Source: Fidelibacterota bacterium REDSEA-S14_B6 (GTDB taxonomy: Bacteria; Fidelibacterota; Marinisomatia; Marinisomatales; S15-B10). From it: a stretch of DNA of 6,101 nt. Shown piece by piece: positions 1-5,863 of the stretch. Each line of letters begins with the position of its first letter. Positions within the stretch are counted from its first letter, which is position 1. Both the position numbers and the translations under genes were made by a program. The notes beneath the pieces are model-generated. The model was given only the letters and a program-made list of their open reading frames with translations, made no database searches and had not been told where the DNA came from. Location: contig LUOC01000104.1 in assembly GCA_001626655.1 (NCBI GenBank), forward strand, positions 1 to 6,101, given 5' to 3'.

Positions 1-443
1 AGTTTATCGCTTTCCCCGCCGCGCTGGCTTACAACTGGATCGCTTCCAAAATCGGCACAAAACAGGCTGTCATGTCCGCTGTGGTGGCCTATGGGGTAAT
101 TACACTTCTCGGCTACTTCATGCAGAAGGAGTCTGATTTCTATATCCTAGCGGTACTCGTTGCGCTGTTCCAGGGGGGGATTCAGGCACTGAGCAGGAGC
201 CTCTACGGCAGGATCATTCCCGAACGTCACGCTGCTGAGTTTTATGGATTCTATAACATGCTCGGGAAGTTTGCCGCCGTACTCGGACCCGTTCTTATGG
301 GCACCGTTACGCTGATGACGGGGAGCGGCAGGATCGGGATACTGTCCATCCTGATCCTTTTTATCATCGGAGGGGTTCTCCTATCCCGTGTCGATTTTGA
401 GAAGGGCGAGGAACTGGCAAAAGCTTATAATGCGGCGTTGTAG
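1..443 (+). CDS. UMF1-family MFS transporter, C-terminal part (5' end outside window)
   Basis: The reading frame is open from the window edge (first full codon at position 3) to a TAG stop at 441-443, giving the last 146 residues. Hydrophobic stretches alternate with short polar loops, as in the C-terminal half of a 12-14 helix major facilitator. The segment GGIQALSRSLYGRIIPE followed by AEFYGFYNMLGKFAAVLGP is the characteristic signature of the UMF1 / Atg22-like branch of MFS, and a polar tail with the usual VDFEKGEE ending follows the last helix. The protein is an inner-membrane permease; substrates of bacterial UMF1 proteins are mostly unknown, so none is proposed. An inner Met at 72 is only an internal residue, not the start, because homologous sequence continues upstream of it. 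No clear intrinsic terminator follows. The AATCTA/TAGATT inverted repeat at 445-480 has a 24-nt loop and no clean U-tract. The family call is firm. Confidence 0.9.
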   Translation, partial: FIAFPAALAYNWIASKIGTKQAVMSAVVAYGVITLLGYFMQKESDFYILAVLVALFQGGIQALSRSLYGRIIPERHAAEFYGFYNMLGKFAAVLGPVLMGTVTLMTGSGRIGILSILILFIIGGVLLSRVDFEKGEELAKAYNAAL

Positions 444-451
444 CAATCTAG

Positions 452-480
452 TTGATAGTTACCGCCGGCGAAGTTAGATT
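452..480 (+). promoter_or_regulatory. Predicted sigma70-type promoter of the HMA-domain gene
   Basis: A -35 box TTGATA (452-457, 5/6 to consensus) and a -10 box TAGATT (475-480, 4/6) are separated by 17 nt, which puts the start of transcription near 487, about 29 nt before the ATG at 516. The spacer contains the 8-bp palindrome CGCCGGCG (463-470), and the -10 box forms an inverted repeat with AATCTA at 445-450. Either could be an operator, but the spacer length is normal and not the 19-20 nt of MerR-type metal promoters. Predicted by eye only. Confidence 0.5.
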
Positions 481-515
481 TATTTAATGAACGTACTATT
501 TAAGGAGACGAGACG

Positions 516-908
516 ATGAAAAAAACTCCTCTTGCCGTGGTCGCGATTGCGCTTGTGATTCTTGTGGGCGGGACCTACGACAGTAATGCTTACGAGACAG
601 CGTCAATTTCGATTGATGGAATGCGCTGCGGCGGATGCACCAGCAAGGTTGAGACAGTTCTGTCAGGAAAAGCTGGCGTGAGAACCGTCTCTGTGGATCT
701 TGAGACCAGTCTCGCCACAGTGGAGTATTACCCCTCCAAAGTTGATCAGGCGGAGCTGGTGGCAGCTGTTTCCGGTGCTGGTTTCACGGCGGCCGCTTGT
801 GACTTAAGCAAGAAGAAGGCAGAAGGCGCTTCCTGCAATATGAAGAAAGCAAAGACAGCTTCGACAGGCGCTTCTTGCGGCACCAAGGATAAGAAAACAG
901 CCATCTAA
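516..908 (+). CDS. Exported heavy-metal-associated (HMA) domain protein with Cys/Lys-rich tail, MerP-like
   Basis: A 130-aa protein. Residues 1-25 look like a Sec signal peptide: KK start, hydrophobic core 6-19, and an SNA cleavage site before Tyr26, so the mature protein is probably periplasmic. Residues about 28-95 form a heavy-metal-associated domain with the metal-binding loop GMRCGGC (Cys38 and Cys41), and the rest of the ferredoxin-like fold is recognisable up to SGAGFTAA. The family (MerP, CopZ, Atx1) binds soft ions such as Cu(I), Hg(II) or Zn(II) and passes them to a partner. After the domain come Cys95 and a lysine-rich tail of about 35 residues in which GASC occurs twice (104-107 and 118-121), so five cysteines are present in total. 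The tail is unusual for MerP. The start is supported by AAGGAG at 502-507, 8 nt before the ATG. The gene has its own predicted promoter and terminator and no metal ATPase or mer gene beside it, so the metal and the partner cannot be named. Confidence 0.85.
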   Translation: MKKTPLAVVAIALVILVGGTYDSNAYETASISIDGMRCGGCTSKVETVLSGKAGVRTVSVDLETSLATVEYYPSKVDQAELVAAVSGAGFTAAACDLSKKKAEGASCNMKKAKTASTGASCGTKDKKTAI

Positions 909-933
909 TTTCACTTTTTTCTTGAGTGAACAG

Positions 934-960
934 AAAAGGCCGACTTGTCGGCCTTTTTTT
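934..960 (+). terminator. Intrinsic terminator of the HMA-domain gene
   Basis: The inverted repeat GGCCGAC (938-944) / GTCGGCC (947-953), flanked by AAAA upstream, is followed by seven T residues (954-960). The stem is perfect and GC-rich, and the first A/T pairs can extend it. It lies 26 nt after the stop codon at 906-908 and ends just before the next promoter begins at 962, so it insulates the two plus-strand units. Confidence 0.92.
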
Positions 961-961
961 G

Positions 962-990
962 TTGACAGTGATAATTTCATAGGGTAAACT
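962..990 (+). promoter_or_regulatory. Predicted sigma70-type promoter of the thioesterase leader
   Basis: A perfect -35 box TTGACA (962-967), a 17-nt spacer and a -10 box TAAACT (985-990, 4/6 to consensus). Transcription would start near 996-998, which is exactly where the 5' arm of the long leader stem begins. The hexamers and spacing are identical to those of the predicted glc operon promoter on the minus strand (5747-5775). Confidence 0.65.
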
Positions 991-995
991 TTACC
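983..995. promoter_or_regulatory. Perfect palindrome over the -10 box, candidate operator
   Basis: GGTAAA (983-988), one central C, then TTTACC (990-995) form a perfect 6+1+6 palindrome. It covers the -10 hexamer and reaches to about the transcription start, the position where a bound repressor would block initiation. The binding protein is unknown, and half-sites of six bases are short, so chance is possible. Confidence 0.4.
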
Positions 996-1072
996 AGAGT
1001 CCCGTTGGCACGGCGTGCTCTTCAGAGGAACTTACATTTCTCGAGGGTAGAACCAGCGGGACTCTTCTTTTT
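996..1072 (+). ncRNA. Structured leader: candidate attenuator, riboswitch or small RNA
   Basis: The 5' arm 996-1008 (AGAGTCCCGTTGG) pairs with 1053-1065 (CCAGCGGGACTCT) over 13 bp with one G-U wobble, and the 3' arm is followed at once by TCTTTTT (1066-1072). This is a terminator-like end to an RNA that would begin at the predicted start site near 996. The 44-nt loop can form three short helices: CAC/GTG (1009-1011 with 1015-1017), CTC/GAG (1018-1020 with 1025-1027) and TTCT/AGAA (1038-1041 with 1049-1052), the last stacking on the closing stem. A multi-branched junction closed by a terminator stem is typical of riboswitch or attenuator leaders, but the inner helices are weak and I match it to no known class. 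It ends 29 nt before the thioesterase ATG. It may equally be an independent RNA of about 75 nt. Confidence 0.45.
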
Positions 1073-1101
1073 GTCCGGAACAGTTCTGAGGGAGATGACA
1101 A

Positions 1102-1500
1102 ATGGCAAAAGTTAAAGCTCGGTTCAGTCAGCTGGTGATGCCGAACGATCTGAACAACATCGGCACACTGTTTGGCGGAAAGATGGTGTCGTGGATGGAT
1201 ATCGCCGCTGCGAAAGCGGGGCAACGGTTTCTCCGTGGAACGGAAGCGGTCGGCGGCGTCACGAAGGCCATCGATGAGGTGATTTTTTCAGAACCGGTGT
1301 TCGGGGGGGAATGGGTCAATTTTGAAGCGACGGTAATGGCGGCGGGAAAGTCGTCTCTGACGGTTGGCGTCGCGGCCCGTGCGGAAAACAGCGCTGGCGA
1401 AACACGGGACGTCTGTGAAGCTGTCTTCACAATGGTCGCCGTAAGGAAGGGGAAGGACGGAAAGTGGGAGAAGGTGTCCCACGGTAAATCGCTGGACTAA
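1102..1500 (+). CDS. Acyl-CoA thioesterase, YciA-like hotdog fold
   Basis: A 132-aa single hotdog domain that hydrolyses acyl-CoA esters to free acid and CoA in the cytoplasm. The N-terminal motif VMPNDLNNIGTLFGGK, followed by SWMD, is the family signature. Asp33 in WMD lines up with the catalytic Asp44 of Haemophilus influenzae YciA. The later segments IDEVIFSEPVFGGEWVNF, GKSSLTVGV and EAVFTMVAV are the usual central strand and CoA-side strands. The length is that of a normal one-domain member, with a short charged tail. The start is fixed by GAGGGAG at 1088-1094, 7 nt before the ATG. Upstream lie a promoter, a palindrome and a structured leader with a U-tract, so expression may be controlled at initiation and by attenuation. 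The TAA stop (1498-1500) overlaps the stop of convergent glcF. Its acyl chain preference cannot be told from sequence. Confidence 0.9.
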   Translation: MAKVKARFSQLVMPNDLNNIGTLFGGKMVSWMDIAAAKAGQRFLRGTEAVGGVTKAIDEVIFSEPVFGGEWVNFEATVMAAGKSSLTVGVAARAENSAGETRDVCEAVFTMVAVRKGKDGKWEKVSHGKSLD

Positions 1501-2801
1501 CCGGCTCTGGCGAAGGGTTCGGAGGGGTACTCAGGGTCCGGACTGAAGCATCTGTCCAGCAGCTCCGCAAGGTGCAGCACCTCGACATCCAGACCACGAC
1601 GTTTAACTCCCCAGTTGAGTTGCATCTGGCAGCCGGGATTGGCCGTCACCACAATTGCCGCGCCGCTCGAATCGATGTCGTCCATCTTTGCCTCCAGCAG
1701 ATTCAGTGACATTTCGGTCTCCGTCACGGAATAACTTCCGGCGCTCCCGCAGCATCTATCCCCATCCTTAAGCGGTACAAGGTCGATGCCAGGAATTCTT
1801 TCCAGAATCGCCTTAGGCTCAGCAGAAATTCCCTGGCCGTGCAGAAGGTGGCACGGCTCATCGTAGGCCACTGGACCGGCCGGGCCGACGGTCGGCGGCT
1901 TCAATTCAATGGACGCCAACAGTTCCGAGAGGTCCACAATCTTGACCGAAATTCCGGAATCGACGTAAGTTAAGTAAGACTTTAAGTGCGCGCCGCATCC
2001 TGCTGAATTAACGACAATATAATCAGAGTTATAATTATCCAGAATGGAAATGTTCTCATCGGCAAGAAATGATGTCATTGACTTCTCGCCGGCGTGTGCG
2101 TGAAGCGCTCCGCAGCATGTTTGATCTGAAGGGATTGTGACGTCGTAGCCGTTCCAAGTGAGAACTCGGGCTGTGGCTGCGTGGACGTGGGGAAAGAGGT
2201 GATCCATGACACAACCGGTAAAGAGCGTCACTGTTCCCCGCTTTTGCCCCACGGCCGGATAGTGGACATCGTGGGATTTCCCGAACCTGCGTAGCGGCAC
2301 AGGCGGAAGCGATGGCTGGAGTTTTCTCAACTTCTCCGGCACGAGTAGCGAGAACGGTAGAATCGTGGAAAGTTTGTCCAGCCGAAGTATTTGTATGATT
2401 CTAGTGGCAGTGAAGACAAAGGAGAGCCAGCGGTGAGAGGGGAGGACAGTCCCCAGAAGGAATTGCTCGAATCGACCCTTCGTTCTAGACTCGGCCAGCG
2501 CCATGCGGGTTGTCTCCATTAGATGGCCGAACTGGACACCTGAAGGGCACGCTGTCTCGCAGGCGCGGCAGACGAGGCACAGTTTCATGTGCTCTTCGAA
2601 AGCGCTGTCCAGATTCGTCCGCCCTTCCACGGCCGCTCCCATAAGATGGAGGCGCCCCCGGGGAGAATCCATCTCCTTGCCGTTCTCCATGTAGGTGGGG
2701 CAGGCGGGGAGGCAGAAGCCGCAATGGATGCACTCATTAAGCAGTCTCTTTTCCTCCGCCTTGAAGACCTCGCTCAGCGGGGAGGTGACTGTTTCACTCA
2801 T
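1497..2801 (-). CDS. glcF: Glycolate dehydrogenase iron-sulfur subunit GlcF
   Basis: A 434-aa protein that carries electrons from the flavin subunits GlcD/GlcE to the respiratory chain during oxidation of glycolate to glyoxylate. It opens with two [4Fe-4S] motifs: Cys24, 27, 30, 34 (CIHCGFCLPACP) and Cys75, 78, 81, 85 (CLVCRACETACPSG). Between them is the family motif DSPRGRLHLM. The C-terminal half holds two CCG domains: Cys197, Cys229-Cys230-Gly231 and Cys269, then Cys317, Cys350-Cys351-Gly352 and Cys391. All expected cysteines are present and the length is usual. The frame is open to 2903, but the start at 2801 is preferred: it begins MSETVTSPLSEVF just ahead of the first cluster, and its ATG overlaps the glcE stop as TGATG, which implies translational coupling. 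The Shine-Dalgarno site is weak, which fits coupling. A heterodisulfide-reductase-like or lactate-oxidation (LutA) Fe-S protein is the alternative, but the N-terminal motif and the glcDE neighbours favour GlcF. Confidence 0.93.
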   Translation of the reverse strand: MSETVTSPLSEVFKAEEKRLLNECIHCGFCLPACPTYMENGKEMDSPRGRLHLMGAAVEGRTNLDSAFEEHMKLCLVCRACETACPSGVQFGHLMETTRMALAESRTKGRFEQFLLGTVLPSHRWLSFVFTATRIIQILRLDKLSTILPFSLLVPEKLRKLQPSLPPVPLRRFGKSHDVHYPAVGQKRGTVTLFTGCVMDHLFPHVHAATARVLTWNGYDVTIPSDQTCCGALHAHAGEKSMTSFLADENISILDNYNSDYIVVNSAGCGAHLKSYLTYVDSGISVKIVDLSELLASIELKPPTVGPAGPVAYDEPCHLLHGQGISAEPKAILERIPGIDLVPLKDGDRCCGSAGSYSVTETEMSLNLLEAKMDDIDSSGAAIVVTANPGCQMQLNWGVKRRGLDVEVLHLAELLDRCFSPDPEYPSEPFARAG

Positions 2802-4024
2802 CAGATGCCGCCAACGTATGTGCCGGGCGCAAATATATCGGATGGATCCAGCGCGGACTTTAGCTTCTTCATAATTGACAACGAGGCCGGCTCGATGGGC
2901 CATCGATCGTGAGGAGAAGTGATCTCTCTACCATCGAATTCGATCCCGCCGCCGATTCTCACAGCTTCATCGATGAGTAGTGAGCGATCCATCTCCTGCG
3001 ACACTTCGACGATAGCCACTCCGCGGAAAGGGAGAAACTTGGCGGAGGCGCCGGGAGAGATTTCCACCAACCACGATACAAGTTTTTCGGTATAGGATTT
3101 TGGAAAGGATATTTCCGCTGTGGCAAAGATGGGCGCCGTTTCGTCGTTGCCCAAGCTGGCCGTTCTCCAGTAAAATGCGGCATCATCCTGGCTGGCTTCG
3201 TTCCACCGGTTCGCCGTTGATTTTTCCAAGAGGGAGGAGAGAGTTTTCGCCTGCGCTTTCACACTCTCCTCCGAACCTGCAAGTTCAATAAGGAGCCACC
3301 AATGCTTGGCTCGCGGGGCGGTCCAGCGCCCTTTGGCCATGAGAAGCGCTTCCGGCTCGAGGGGCGCTCTATGGATTTCGTTTGCCGTTGTGAGCGCTTC
3401 TCCGGCGGTGGAGAAGCACGCGCGGAAGGTGGTTCGCATAGCGGGCAGAGGGGAAAGCTTAAAGGAGAGGTCGGTGATGATTCCCAGCGTGCCGCGGGAG
3501 CCGATGTAGAGTTTATTGAGATCGTAGCCGCTGACGTTCTTCACCACGTTGGCGCCCGCTCTGACAATGTTTCCTTCGCCGTTGACAATGGTAGTCGCGA
3601 TAACCCAATCTTTGGCCGTGCCGTAACGGTGCCGGCGCGGTCCCCAGCGATCAGCAGCAATGACGCCGCCGATGGACGAATCGCCGCGGTCCGGGGGATG
3701 GAGAGGAATCCACTGCCCCTTTTGAGACAGTCTCTCCTGTGCTTCCGCAAACCGCATGCCTGCCGGCACGGTGGCCGTCATATCCGCCGGCGTGTGGCGG
3801 AAGCCATTGGTAAGCGCGGTGGTGTCTACGGCAAGATCGAACTTTTTCCCAGCGGCGAAAAGGCGGGTGCCACCGCCTACGGTGAGAACAGTTCTTTTCG
3901 TCTCAACTGCCTCGGTGATGATACGCGACAGTTCCTCGACCGTGGCGGGCCTGACCGTTTCACGGGCATCGGTCACCGAAGGCTGGCCCACCACCGGTGT
4001 GTGACTTTTGCTCTCTAAAGCCAT
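2801..4024 (-). CDS. glcE: Glycolate dehydrogenase FAD-binding subunit GlcE
   Basis: A 407-aa FAD-linked protein of the VAO/PCMH family and the second flavin-fold subunit of glycolate dehydrogenase. The FAD-binding part shows VGGGTRL at 49-55, then SSIGGVIAADRWGPRRHRYG starting at residue 115, and NVSGYDLNKLYIGSRGTLGI starting at residue 162. The GPRRxxxG and NVSGYDL forms are those of GlcE and not of GlcD. The C-terminal part is the more variable oxidase domain, ending HDRWPIEPASLSIMKKLKSA and DIFAPG. The protein is somewhat longer than E. coli GlcE, mainly at the N-terminus. Start choice is uncertain: ATG at 4024 overlaps glcD by 10 nt but has GGCGGAGG directly abutting it, which is poor spacing. 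A GTG at 4066 would add 14 residues and overlap more. Translation is probably coupled to glcD, so the break in glcD may also affect it. The stop overlaps the glcF start by one base. Confidence 0.9.
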   Translation of the reverse strand: MALESKSHTPVVGQPSVTDARETVRPATVEELSRIITEAVETKRTVLTVGGGTRLFAAGKKFDLAVDTTALTNGFRHTPADMTATVPAGMRFAEAQERLSQKGQWIPLHPPDRGDSSIGGVIAADRWGPRRHRYGTAKDWVIATTIVNGEGNIVRAGANVVKNVSGYDLNKLYIGSRGTLGIITDLSFKLSPLPAMRTTFRACFSTAGEALTTANEIHRAPLEPEALLMAKGRWTAPRAKHWWLLIELAGSEESVKAQAKTLSSLLEKSTANRWNEASQDDAAFYWRTASLGNDETAPIFATAEISFPKSYTEKLVSWLVEISPGASAKFLPFRGVAIVEVSQEMDRSLLIDEAVRIGGGIEFDGREITSPHDRWPIEPASLSIMKKLKSALDPSDIFAPGTYVGGI

Positions 4025-5428
4025 CCTCCGCCAGCCACTGTTTGTCTGATCTTCGATTCGCCGCACCGGGCGCCGGTCGGAAATATTTTCCCCGGATTGA
4101 GCTTGCCTGAAGGATTCAGAGCCGACCGTACGGCAAGCATCTGAGCCTCATCGCTCTCGCCGAACATGACACTGAAAGAGGTGAGTTTTTCGGTCCCAAT
4201 GCCGTGTTCTCCCGTCAGGGCGCCGCCGAGGTCGATACATCGCTGGAGGATCTCTCTCGATGTCTCCATGGCGGCTTTCGTTTCCGTATCGTCCTCATGG
4301 TTGTAGAGAATGATGGGGTGGATATTGCCGTCGCCGGCGTGGCAGAGATGGGCGACCCTGAGGCCGTTCCTTTTTCCTGCTTCAATATCGAATTCGAGGA
4401 TTTCCGGGAGCCGTGACCGGGGGACCACCCCGTCGTTGGTGTAGAACGCCGGCGTCACCTTGCCCAGGGCGCCGATCGCTTCCTTACGGCCGCGCCAGAG
4501 CTGGGCCCGCTCCTGTTCACTTCTTGCCTGTTGAAAATCGGTTGCGCCGTGATTCCGGCAGATGTTTCTGATTTCGCCGGCCTGAGTGGAGAGTGTGGAG
4601 GCGAGACCGTCAATCTCGATTAGGAGAATAGCCGCCACATCCTGAGGGAAGCCGGCCTTCAGGTGGCTCTCCACAGCTTCGATTACCAACGCATCGATCA
4701 GCTCTAGGGCCGCGGGGATGATCCCGGCGGCGATGATGCTGGAGACTGAATTGCTTGCCGCTTCAACAGTGTCGAAAGAAGCGAGGAATGTCTTGTAGGA
4801 CTCTGGATTCTTGATCAGTTTGACAATCACTTCGGTAACGATGCCAAGGGTCCCTTCCGAGCCGACGAACAGTCCCACCAGATCATAGCCCGATGTTGAT
4901 TCAAATCGCCCCCCAAATTTGACGATTTCGCCGTCGGGCATGACCGCCGTCAGTCCGAGGACATGGTTTGTGGTGACGCCGTACTTCAGCCACGTTCCCG
5001 CCGATGGTGCACGCCTTCTGGCTGGCGGGGTCCGGGGCGTAGTGGTATCCTTCGGGACGGGTGGCATCGGAGAGGTGGAGATTAATAACCCCCGGCTGAA
5101 CCACCGCCACCTCGTCGTTATAATCGATTTCGAGGATATTGGCCATTCGAGACATCTGGATGATGATACCCCCCTCGGCCGCCACCGCGCCGCCGCTCAG
5201 TCCAGTGCCGGAGCCGCGGGCGAGAAAGGGAGTCTCATGCCGCTGACAGCATTGGACAATCTCGGACACTTCTTCCGTCGTCTCAGGAAGAACGACGGCA
5301 TCGGCCCCGTGTTTGCTGAGGGTGAGGCCGTCGCATTCGTAGACCAACAGTTCGGTGGGATGGGAGACGACCCGCTCCTGCCCGAGGAGCGATTCGAGGT
5401 CTTTGATGAGCGATGATCTGTTTTCCAT
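4015..5428 (-). pseudogene. glcD: Glycolate dehydrogenase FAD subunit GlcD, frame broken by a probable 26-nt deletion
   Basis: Two overlapping frames together encode the main flavoprotein of glycolate dehydrogenase. The first frame runs from ATG 5428 through RGSGTGLSGG (residues 71-80) to CTIGGNVAE (ending at residue 148) and then becomes nonsense, stopping near 4901. The second frame carries the rest, from WLKYGVTTNHVLGL through SGYDLVGLFVGSEGTLGI, the C-terminal HAGDGNIHP motif and GEHGIGTEK, to the TAG at 4015. The family has NVAENxGGxxxLKYG here, so six residues are missing as well as the frame. Restoring 26 nt gives 1440 nt, or 479 aa, the normal GlcD length. As read, the first frame makes a truncated N-terminal fragment without a complete FAD domain. 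ATG 5428 is chosen because ENRSSLIKDLESLLGQERV is the usual GlcD beginning; its Shine-Dalgarno (GGGA, 3 nt away) is weak, and a TTG at 5470 is the alternative. A sequencing or assembly error is possible. Confidence 0.88.
4985..4992 (-). other. Deletion scar in glcD: surviving copy of a TGGCTGAA direct repeat
   Basis: On the minus strand, TGGCTGAA is read as (G)TG-GCT-GAA (V-A-E) in the upstream frame and as TGG-CTG-AA(G) (W-L-K) in the downstream frame. Both fit the family alignment, but they belong to places 26 nt apart in an intact gene. The single copy therefore looks like the product of recombination or slippage between two short direct repeats with loss of one repeat and the 18 nt between them. 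The lost codons correspond to the N-x-G-G-x-x part of the FAD-binding motif. Confidence 0.75.
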
Positions 5429-5501
5429 ACGTCCCGCTGACACCAGCCAACTGAGGGCGGAAAAGTACAACCGCCTGTCAGGGGACGCAATCGGTAACGG
5501 C

Positions 5502-5693
5502 TCAGTTGTCCTTCAGATCGCTCACTTCACACATGACGGCGCCGCAGCTGCAGACGATGAGATCGTTGTCTCGCATCCAGGAATAATCGGTGTAATCGGC
5601 CGACCACGGCGTCCTACAGGCGGCGCACTTGAGGATTGTGAGGTTGAAAAACGGCGTGCTCTCCTCTGAGATGTCTTTGGCAATCAGATCCAT
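5502..5693 (-). CDS. Small cysteine-pair (zinc-ribbon-like) protein of unknown function
   Basis: A 63-aa acidic protein that I do not recognise as a named family. It has CAAC (Cys23, Cys26) and, 22 residues later, CSCGAVMC (Cys48, Cys50, Cys55). This spacing would suit a single zinc site with one knuckle of type C-x2-C and a second of type C-x-C-G. The segment between is aromatic and polar (W30, Y34, Y37, W39). There is no signal peptide or membrane segment, so it is probably cytoplasmic. The start is ATG 5693, supported by GGAG (5699-5702 on the plus strand as CTCC) 5 nt upstream; a GTG at 5714 would add seven residues. The gene is the first in the minus-strand unit, between the predicted promoter and glcD, 73 nt before the glcD start with no terminator seen, so it is probably cotranscribed with glcDEF. 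Its role is unknown; a metal-binding accessory or regulatory protein is only a guess. Confidence 0.7.
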   Translation of the reverse strand: MDLIAKDISEESTPFFNLTILKCAACRTPWSADYTDYSWMRDNDLIVCSCGAVMCEVSDLKDN

Positions 5694-5727
5694 ATTTTCT
5701 CCATTTTGTGTCACTTCTTAACGGTTA

Positions 5728-5747
5728 GCATACAAAAGGCGTACAAA
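5728..5747. repeat. Two direct repeats GC(A/G)TACAAA in helical phase, candidate regulator site
   Basis: GCATACAAA (5728-5736) and GCGTACAAA (5739-5747) match at 8 of 9 positions and start 11 bp apart, about one helical turn. They lie from the -10 box of the glc promoter into the transcribed region. Tandem sites of this spacing are typical of response regulators of the OmpR/PhoB type, and here the position would suit repression. Two copies only, so chance is possible. Confidence 0.35.
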
Positions 5748-5775
5748 GTTTAGCCACCGTCAGTGGAATTGTCAA
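5747..5775 (-). promoter_or_regulatory. Predicted sigma70-type promoter of the glc operon
   Basis: On the minus strand the -35 box TTGACA (5775-5770) is perfect and the -10 box TAAACT (5752-5747, 4/6) follows after 17 nt. Transcription would start near 5740, giving a leader of about 47 nt before the ATG at 5693. The spacer holds the imperfect palindrome CCAC-N5-GTGG (5754-5766 on the plus strand), a possible operator. No equally good promoter for the divergent pepA gene was found in the 5694-5863 intergenic region. Confidence 0.6.
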
Positions 5776-5863
5776 GAAGAAAAGGAAATCGGCCTCTTTA
5801 GATGTTCATGAAATGGGCGGACATCGGTAATTTCGCACTAAAGATTTTATAGGAGAATGGCCG

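Noticed and set aside
445..480. AATCTA...TAGATT as a terminator of the MFS gene
   Set aside because: Six AT-rich pairs around a 24-nt loop without a clean U-tract; the right arm is better explained as the -10 box of the next promoter.
910..930. Inverted repeat TTCACT/AGTGAA just before the HMA terminator
   Set aside because: The arms are 6 bp, AT-rich and around a 9-nt loop; it adds nothing beyond the strong hairpin at 934-960.
1128..1482. Minus-strand open frames opposite the thioesterase gene
   Set aside because: Both are shadows of the thioesterase gene, whose family motifs are clear on the plus strand.
2802..2903. N-terminal extension of glcF by 34 residues
   Set aside because: The extra segment overlaps the coding end of glcE and resembles no GlcF N-terminus; the ATG at 2801 forms a TGATG overlap with glcE.
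3302..4018. Plus-strand 238-aa open frame opposite glcE
   Set aside because: It is the antisense shadow of a well-supported gene; the product is Arg/Gly-rich with no recognisable domain and no Shine-Dalgarno site was seen.
4985..4992. Programmed ribosomal frameshift in glcD
   Set aside because: There is no slippery heptamer or obvious stimulatory element, and shifting frame would still leave out the conserved N-x-G-G-x-x residues, so a deletion fits better.
4919..5416. Plus-strand 165-aa open frame opposite glcD
   Set aside because: Antisense shadow; the minus strand encodes clear GlcD motifs throughout this stretch.
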